NCBI RefSeq assembly: GCF_900099685.1
Contig: NZ_FNDW01000006.1
Coordinates: 62,001-126,000 of the forward strand
DNA: 64,000 nucleotides
Direction: 5' to 3'
Origin: Chryseobacterium taeanense
GTDB lineage: Bacteria > Bacteroidota > Bacteroidia > Flavobacteriales > Weeksellaceae
Shown: positions 59,185 to 64,000 of the stretch, piece after piece
Position numbering within the stretch: position 1 is the first letter of the stretch
Layout of the letters: every line of letters starts with the position of its first letter
Position numbers and translations under genes: made by a program
The notes under the pieces: generated by a model
What the model was told of the DNA's origin: nothing
The model's input: the letters and a program-made list of their open reading frames with translations, nothing else
The model's database searches: none

Positions 59185-61220
59185 ACACACGTTATTTAAA
59201 AATTTTTTCCGTTCTCATCGTCATCGCTTCAATTTTTGTGGCGAGGCTTGCTTATTTACAATTATTTACAGATAGATACGCACTGAATGCAGCCAATACC
59301 TCCATTAAAATTGAATACGTTATTCCTCAACGCGGTGTAATTTTCGACAGAAACGGTAAAATCATGGTGGGAAATCAGCCTGCTTATGAAATATCTTTCA
59401 CTCAGGCACTGATGAGACCTGATTTTGATACAATCGCATTCTGTAGTCTGATGAAAATTTCAAAAAATGATTTCATCAAAACAATTGACAATATCAAAAA
59501 AGAAAAATATTACTCCAAGCTCACCCCGATGACCTTCATGAAAAGCCTCAGCAGAGAAGATATTGCAAGAGTTCAGGAAATTATATTCAAATATCCCGCC
59601 TTCAGTATCGTTTCAAGACCACAGCGGCAGTATGAAGTATCAACTTCCGGAAACCTTTTAGGTTATACCAGTGAGGTGAATGAGAGAGAAATTAAAAAAG
59701 ATTCTGCTTATTATCTTCCGGGAGATTTCATCGGTAAAACGGGAATCGAAAAGGCTTATGAAAAGGAGCTTCGCGGAATAAAAGGAATGAAATACATTCA
59801 GAAAGATATTAAATTACGGAATGTAGGTCCTTATAAAAACGGTTCCTTAGACAAAGATGTGGTTACCGGAAAGGATATCACTCTTACTATTGACTATGAT
59901 TTGCAGAGAATTGCAGAGGAAATGATGGTCAACAAACACGGTGCAATTGTAGCGATTGATCCGAATAATGGTGAAGTCTTGGTTGCCGCAACCGGTCCGG
60001 ATATTGACCCCAACCGTTTTACCGGTCCGAATAAATCAAAGAATTTATATGCTCTTTCAAAAGACACTATTTACGAAAATAAACCGACTTTCGACAGATC
60101 TCTTCAGGCAGCTTATCCGCCAGGATCTACATTTAAATTGTTAACAGCTCTTGCTGCCATGCAGATGGGCGTAATGGATGAAAATACCATCTTTCCTTGT
60201 GGTGGCGGGTTTTATTATAAAGGAAAAAGAATTAAAGGCCACGGAGGAGCAGATCCTCTGATTCCTTCGATTCAGGTTTCCAGCAACTGTTTTTTTACGT
60301 ATGCTTTTATTGCTATTATTAAAAAGTACCCTGGAAATCCGTCAAGAGGTGTTGATGAATGGAAGAAGATCATGAGCAGCTTTGGGGTTGGTGAGTTTTT
60401 AAATAATGATTTTGCGGTAGGGGCAAGAGGTCGAATTCCTTCAGGGGATTTTTATGAAAATAGATTCAAGGCTATCATGAAAGCCAGTGGTTCAAAAAGA
60501 ACAGATTTCAAAAACTGGGACGAAATGTCTACCGGAGCCATCTACAACGGCATGGGTCAGGGAGATGTTCTGGTAACACCACTTCAGCTTGCCAATTATG
60601 TTTCTGCGATTGCCAATAAAGGATGGTATTACACGCCTCATATCGTAAAAGCAATTGATGGAAAGCCAAATCCTGATCCTAGATTTAAAAAGAAACATCA
60701 GACATTAGTCGATAAAAAGTATTTTGACCCCGTTTTGAAAGGAATGGAAGCGGTTGTTTTAAATGGTACCGCACGCGGTCTAAAGTCAAGCGATTTCACA
60801 CAACTTGCAAAAACAGGCACAGCACAGGTTCCTCAGGGAAAGGATAATTCGATTTTCGTATTGATTGCTCCTGCAGATAAGCCTAAGATCGTTGTAGCTG
60901 CAGTGATGGAACATGCGGGATTTGGGGCAACATGGGCAGGACCGGCAGCGACAATTATTGCTGAAAAGTATATTACGGGAGACATCAAACGTGAACATCT
61001 CTATAAGAAGATGGTGACCTCAAGTTTTATGCCTGAATACAAAAGACAGTGGATTGCCGATCTCAAACGTAAAGGTCTTTACAAGCCAAATGAAGATTCT
61101 ATCAGACAGAAGAGAATTCAGGACAGTTTAAAACTGGTGAATGAACAGAAAAAGAAGATGCAGAAAAAGATAGAAGACGAAAAAAAGAATCTAAAAAATA
61201 CAAAACCGGTTAAGCAATGA
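59181..61220 (+). CDS. mrdA: Penicillin-binding protein 2 (transpeptidase)
   Basis: 679 residues. The start is a TTG that overlaps the mreD stop by 4 nt; no ATG lies near it and the N-terminal membrane helix needs this start. After the helix comes a PBP dimer domain, then the transpeptidase with SxxK at S316-K319 (STFK), SSN at 367-369 and KTG at 544-546. The 45-residue lysine-rich tail after the catalytic domain is an extension. Partner of RodA in lateral wall synthesis. Confidence 0.94.
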   Translation: MNTRYLKIFSVLIVIASIFVARLAYLQLFTDRYALNAANTSIKIEYVIPQRGVIFDRNGKIMVGNQPAYEISFTQALMRPDFDTIAFCSLMKISKNDFIKTIDNIKKEKYYSKLTPMTFMKSLSREDIARVQEIIFKYPAFSIVSRPQRQYEVSTSGNLLGYTSEVNEREIKKDSAYYLPGDFIGKTGIEKAYEKELRGIKGMKYIQKDIKLRNVGPYKNGSLDKDVVTGKDITLTIDYDLQRIAEEMMVNKHGAIVAIDPNNGEVLVAATGPDIDPNRFTGPNKSKNLYALSKDTIYENKPTFDRSLQAAYPPGSTFKLLTALAAMQMGVMDENTIFPCGGGFYYKGKRIKGHGGADPLIPSIQVSSNCFFTYAFIAIIKKYPGNPSRGVDEWKKIMSSFGVGEFLNNDFAVGARGRIPSGDFYENRFKAIMKASGSKRTDFKNWDEMSTGAIYNGMGQGDVLVTPLQLANYVSAIANKGWYYTPHIVKAIDGKPNPDPRFKKKHQTLVDKKYFDPVLKGMEAVVLNGTARGLKSSDFTQLAKTGTAQVPQGKDNSIFVLIAPADKPKIVVAAVMEHAGFGATWAGPAATIIAEKYITGDIKREHLYKKMVTSSFMPEYKRQWIADLKRKGLYKPNEDSIRQKRIQDSLKLVNEQKKKMQKKIEDEKKNLKNTKPVKQ

Positions 61221-62446
61221 AATGGGCAGAAGGAATAGATAAATTAGGTCTTGGCCTGTATTTTCTGCTTTGCATTTTTGCCATTGCAAATATCTACAGT
61301 GTCGATCAGAAATTAGGAGAAAAACAGTTGGTCTTCTTTTGTATTTCCTTGTTTGTAGGTCTTGTTATTTTTGTTGGAAGAAGTAAGTTTTTCGAGAATA
61401 TGTCCGGGATCATCTATATAGGTGGCGTACTGCTTCTCGTTGGTCTTTTCCCTTTTGGTAAAGAAATTCTAGGACAGAAAAACTGGTACAAATTCGGAAG
61501 TTTTACCATGCAGCCTGTAGAATTTGCTAAAATAGGAACTGCCCTGATGCTTTCCAATTATGTTTCCGGACCTGAGTTTAATTTAAAAAACAGAAAATCC
61601 TTACTGACGACGCTGGCTATCGTAGGGATTCCCGCTGTGGTTGTTCTGGCAATTCCGGATGTGGGGTCGATGCTGGTTTTTATTGCCTTTTTTATCGCCT
61701 TATATCGTGAAGGGATGAGCGGATTATTATTTGGCATTGGTTTTCTTTTTGCCGGCGTTTTCCTGATTTCACTAGCCGTAAATCCTATCTGGGTTGCCAT
61801 CTCCATTGTTCTCATCGTAGCAGGTTGGATTGCCATGAATTATTACAAAATGTCCTGGAACATCATTTCGATCTCAGGAATTGTAGGCTCTGTGGTACTT
61901 CTTTGCGGGCTGGCATTTGGCTCACCTTATATTTTAGAAAAATTGCCTAAGCATCAGAGAGAAAGAATAGAAGTTTTATACAAAGGCGAAAAAGCTTTCA
62001 GAGATACATCGGGTTACAATTTATTATATTCAAAAACAGCTATTGGATCCGGCGGGCTTTGGGGGAAAGGTTATCGTGAAGGATCCGTTACCCAGGGAAA
62101 ATTCGTTCCAGAACAGGAGACCGATTATATTTTCTGTACCGTAGGGGAAGAATGGGGCTTTGCAGGAAGCGCCGTGCTGATTCTTTGTTATATGATCTTC
62201 ATCGGAAGGATATACTATCTTGCAGAACAGCAAAAATCGGGTTTCAATCGGGTTTTCGGGTATTGCTTTGCCTCAATCCTTCTTATGCACTTTACGATCA
62301 ATTTAGGGATGGTTATGGGACTTTTTCCTACCGTTGGGATTCCGTTGCCCTATTTCAGTTACGGAGGAAGCTCACTGCTTGCTTTCTCGATCATGACTTT
62401 CATTTTCTTTAAACTAAATTATTCAGATAAGAATAGTTTGGTGTAA
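61217..62446 (+). CDS. rodA: Peptidoglycan glycosyltransferase RodA
   Basis: 409 residues, about ten membrane helices, SEDS family. Conserved: FGSFTMQPVEFAKIG, SGYNLLYSKTAIGSGGLWGKG and the C-terminal PTVGIPLPYFSYGGSSL. Overlaps mrdA by 4 nt. The 183 nt after it hold no gene and no convincing terminator, only a short hairpin CTGGAA-aaac-TTCCAG at 62551-62566. Confidence 0.95.
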   Translation: MKWAEGIDKLGLGLYFLLCIFAIANIYSVDQKLGEKQLVFFCISLFVGLVIFVGRSKFFENMSGIIYIGGVLLLVGLFPFGKEILGQKNWYKFGSFTMQPVEFAKIGTALMLSNYVSGPEFNLKNRKSLLTTLAIVGIPAVVVLAIPDVGSMLVFIAFFIALYREGMSGLLFGIGFLFAGVFLISLAVNPIWVAISIVLIVAGWIAMNYYKMSWNIISISGIVGSVVLLCGLAFGSPYILEKLPKHQRERIEVLYKGEKAFRDTSGYNLLYSKTAIGSGGLWGKGYREGSVTQGKFVPEQETDYIFCTVGEEWGFAGSAVLILCYMIFIGRIYYLAEQQKSGFNRVFGYCFASILLMHFTINLGMVMGLFPTVGIPLPYFSYGGSSLLAFSIMTFIFFKLNYSDKNSLV

Positions 62447-62629
62447 AGGTTGGAAGCAGAATGATGGAAACTTGAAGTTTACAATCCGGAATCTAGTGTG
62501 TAAAGGGTTCAATTTTATCGTAATCTGAGGATGCCTGATTATAATATTAACTGGAAAAACTTCCAGCCTCCGGCTTCCCTCATCCAAACGATTAATACTT
62601 CGAGTTAAAATTAATTTATTCCTAAAATA

Positions 62630-63214
62630 ATGATGACAGGCAACTATTTCACAGAAGAGCATTTCGAAAATACGGATTTTACACAGAAACCTTTACAAAA
62701 GGCAGAGTACGAAAACTGTACATTTAGAAACTGCAACTTTGAATATGCAGATCTTTCAGGATTCAATTTTAATGACTGTGAATTTATCGGATGTAATCTG
62801 AGCATGATAAAGTTGCATTCCACAGCCTTTCGGGACGTTGCTTTTAACGAATGTAAAATGATCGGGCTTCACTTTAGCGATTGCAATGAGTTTGGAATGT
62901 CATTCCGTTTTAGCGGATGCATATTAAGTAATTCCATCTTTTATAAAACAACTCTCAGGAAAACATTTTTTGATAAGTGTACCCTTACAGAAGCAGATTT
63001 TTCAGAGTGTGATCTATCGGGAGCTGTATTTAAAGAATGTAATTTCTCGGGAGCCGTTTTCGATCATACAAACCTTGAAAAAGCAGATTTCAGAACCTCC
63101 ATAGCATATTCTATAGATCCTTCTCAAAACAGACTTAAAAAGGCGAAATTTTCCCTTTCTGAAATCTATGGTCTCTTATATAAATTCGATATTGAAATTG
63201 ATAGGAACAGCTAG
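62630..63214 (+). CDS. Pentapeptide-repeat protein
   Basis: 194 residues. From about residue 9 to 160 the sequence follows the A(D/N)LXX-type repeat in the F-rich form (FENTDF, YENCTF, RNCNF, FNDCEF, FSECDLSGAVFKECNFSGAVFDHTNLEKADF). The predicted fold is a right-handed quadrilateral beta-helix like Qnr and MfpA, which mimic DNA and protect gyrase. Similarity to Qnr is only at fold level; resistance cannot be concluded. Transcribed alone. Confidence 0.9.
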   Translation: MMTGNYFTEEHFENTDFTQKPLQKAEYENCTFRNCNFEYADLSGFNFNDCEFIGCNLSMIKLHSTAFRDVAFNECKMIGLHFSDCNEFGMSFRFSGCILSNSIFYKTTLRKTFFDKCTLTEADFSECDLSGAVFKECNFSGAVFDHTNLEKADFRTSIAYSIDPSQNRLKKAKFSLSEIYGLLYKFDIEIDRNS

Positions 63215-63348
63215 CTGCTGAGATTCGAAAGAAATGCAACCATTTCATTTGCTTGCAGGGGACTTGATGAAGGGCTGGCTATGTGCAAAATTATCCGCAA
63301 TCATTGTGAAAATCTTCAGCAGATCCTGAGTAAATTTTGTCTAATAAG
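63215..63348. other. Spacer after the pentapeptide gene
   Basis: 134 nt. Short stretches (for example GTCTAATAAG and the Cys/Lys-rich translation in one frame) could be gene debris, but no frame holds up. Nothing supportable. Confidence 0.3.
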
Positions 63349-63375
63349 AAAAGTAGTCTTGGTTGGACTACTTTT
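63349..63375. repeat. Left inverted repeat (27 bp), also a terminator-like hairpin
   Basis: AAAAGTAGTC-TTGGTTG-GACTACTTTT: a 10-bp stem with a 7-nt asymmetric loop, identical as an inverted copy to 63537-63563. A further T follows. It is 134 nt after the pentapeptide stop and can terminate that transcript. Confidence 0.9.
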
Positions 63376-63536
63376 TCAGCTACAAATGTAAACAAAATAT
63401 TTTCACCGCCAAATACTAACCTCTTATTTTCTAATTTCTTACATATTGACAACAAAAACCACAAGACTTCACAAACTTACACTGCGGTTTTCTTGATTTA
63501 TTTTATATATTTGTGATCTATTGTTCATTACCAAGG
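63376..63536. other. Candidate invertible promoter segment
   Basis: 161 nt between the inverted repeats. Near its left edge a full-consensus leftward promoter reads TTTG (complement of 63411-63414), 20 nt, TACATTTG (complement of 63383-63390). Near its right edge a rightward -7 box TATATTTG is at 63506-63513, without a good -33 element. Inversion would place the better promoter 7 nt from the right repeat, facing the exported-protein gene with a leader of about 41 nt. No recombinase gene is in the window. Confidence 0.45.
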
Positions 63537-63563
63537 AAAAGTAGTCCAACCAAGACTACTTTT
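63537..63563. repeat. Right inverted repeat (27 bp)
   Basis: AAAAGTAGTC-CAACCAA-GACTACTTTT, the exact reverse complement of 63349-63375. It lies 13 nt before the start codon of the next gene. Confidence 0.9.
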
Positions 63564-63576
63564 TACTATAGCACGT

Positions 63577-64000
63577 ATGAACACAATGATGAAATGTTAT
63601 GAACCCTTTCCGTTACTACGTTTTTGCGTAGTTTGGTTGTATATTTTCATCCCTTCAAAAGCATATTCTGGTTCGTTTGTACCGGCAGATTCCATTATTT
63701 TCGTAGCTGAAGACTCATATGTTTATTCAGAAACATCTGTTTTTATTGCAGGTTCTGAACAGAATAAAGATTTTACATCAGCTAAAAAGTCTGGAGGTTT
63801 TCTCACAAGATCATCCTTACCATTTTCTACTCAAAAATCAGTCAATATTGCAGCCCATAAGGTCTGCTATACAGGAAGTCTGTGGAACCGTAATGACCCC
63901 GGACGCATTTCTCGTACCTCAATGTTGGGGATTATGGGAGGCTCTTCAGTAAAGCTTCATGACAAAATAATAAAATCTTTATTTCTCGCATTTGTAGTAA
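63577..64000 (+). CDS. Exported protein, 3' end outside the window
   Basis: Open from the ATG at 63577 to the window edge (141 codons, no stop), with other in-frame ATG codons at 63586 and 63589. An N-terminal hydrophobic run RFCVVWLYIFIPSKAYSG reads as a signal peptide. The following part (SIIFVAEDSYVYSETSVFIAG ... KSLFLAFVV) is not like any family I know. The right inverted repeat is 13 nt upstream. It may be a longer surface protein. Confidence 0.5.
   Translation, partial: MNTMMKCYEPFPLLRFCVVWLYIFIPSKAYSGSFVPADSIIFVAEDSYVYSETSVFIAGSEQNKDFTSAKKSGGFLTRSSLPFSTQKSVNIAAHKVCYTGSLWNRNDPGRISRTSMLGIMGGSSVKLHDKIIKSLFLAFVV

Noticed and set aside
62630-63214. A Qnr quinolone-resistance gene
   Set aside because: Only the general pentapeptide fold is shared; no Qnr-specific loops could be recognised.
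63719-63952. A 77-codon frame near the right edge
   Set aside because: It is out of frame with the longer open frame from 63577, which has a signal peptide and runs through the edge; the shorter one is its shadow.

Overview
The window looks like a chromosomal segment from a Chryseobacterium-like member of the Flavobacteriia (Weeksellaceae, Bacteroidota). The DNA is AT-rich and many genes follow a TAnnTTTG-type -7 box, the Bacteroidota sigma-A promoter, instead of a Pribnow box. Shine-Dalgarno sequences are weak. The family content fits: DUF5687 exporter, DUF5686 barrel, TonB-domain fusions of M56/BlaR1 proteins, LptE, a DUF4835/PorD-like protein, the flavobacterial RNA polymerase omega form, tryptophanase, and GG-leader 'bacteriocin-like' peptides. 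The genus is an inference from this mix. No rRNA, CRISPR array, transposase or prophage was seen.

Layout. 1-7.2 kb: the 5' part of pabB, divergent from an operon of two membrane proteins, an AI-2E-family permease and a DUF3820 protein; then uvrB and a blaI/M56-TonB pair facing the other way. 7.3-13.7 kb: PQQ-type sugar dehydrogenase lipoprotein, tryptophanase, DUF502, miaE, a small membrane protein, an acyltransferase and a secreted zinc peptidase. 13.9-15.2 kb: rplU-rpmA, then two adjacent genes for six-cysteine GG-leader peptides. 15.2-24.7 kb: DUF5686 barrel protein, two tandem tRNA-Asn genes in a duplicated promoter-tRNA-terminator cassette, rseP, a small barrel protein, omega-amidase-like nitrilase, thioredoxin plus MBL/rhodanese protein, HerA-like ATPase. 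25-31.4 kb: exonuclease fusion, lysA, pyruvate oxidase-like enzyme, three exported TonB-C-terminal-like proteins. 31.5-39.3 kb: miaB, a YhcG-type PDDEXK nuclease, a sigma-54 activator, lptE and a long acidic TPR protein. 39.3-47.3 kb: rnpA, tcdA, tatD-like, a TetR regulator, bamD, rpoZ, coaBC, DUF4835 and recN. 47.4-52.3 kb: a candidate structured RNA, an AT-rich pair of lipoproteins, and an ABC exporter (DUF5687 permease plus ATPase). 52.4-56.4 kb: hemA-hemC-hemD-hemE. 56.8-62.4 kb: mreB-mreC-mreD-mrdA-rodA. 62.6-64 kb: a pentapeptide-repeat protein and a 27-bp inverted-repeat pair bounding a promoter-bearing segment in front of an exported protein that runs off the end.

Working together: hemACDE carry glutamyl-tRNA toward uroporphyrinogen III and coproporphyrinogen III; mreBCD-mrdA-rodA form the rod elongation machine; bamD, lptE and DUF4835 serve outer-membrane and secretion biogenesis; uvrB, recN and the exonuclease fusion act on DNA damage. 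Most convergent gene pairs are separated by perfect or near-perfect terminator hairpins.

Most worth follow-up: (a) the inverted-repeat segment at 63349-63563, which looks like an invertible promoter; (b) the two six-cysteine GG-leader peptides at 14784-15181, which share four cysteine positions; (c) the structured, probably non-coding RNA at about 47465-47640, which can adopt two mutually exclusive folds.
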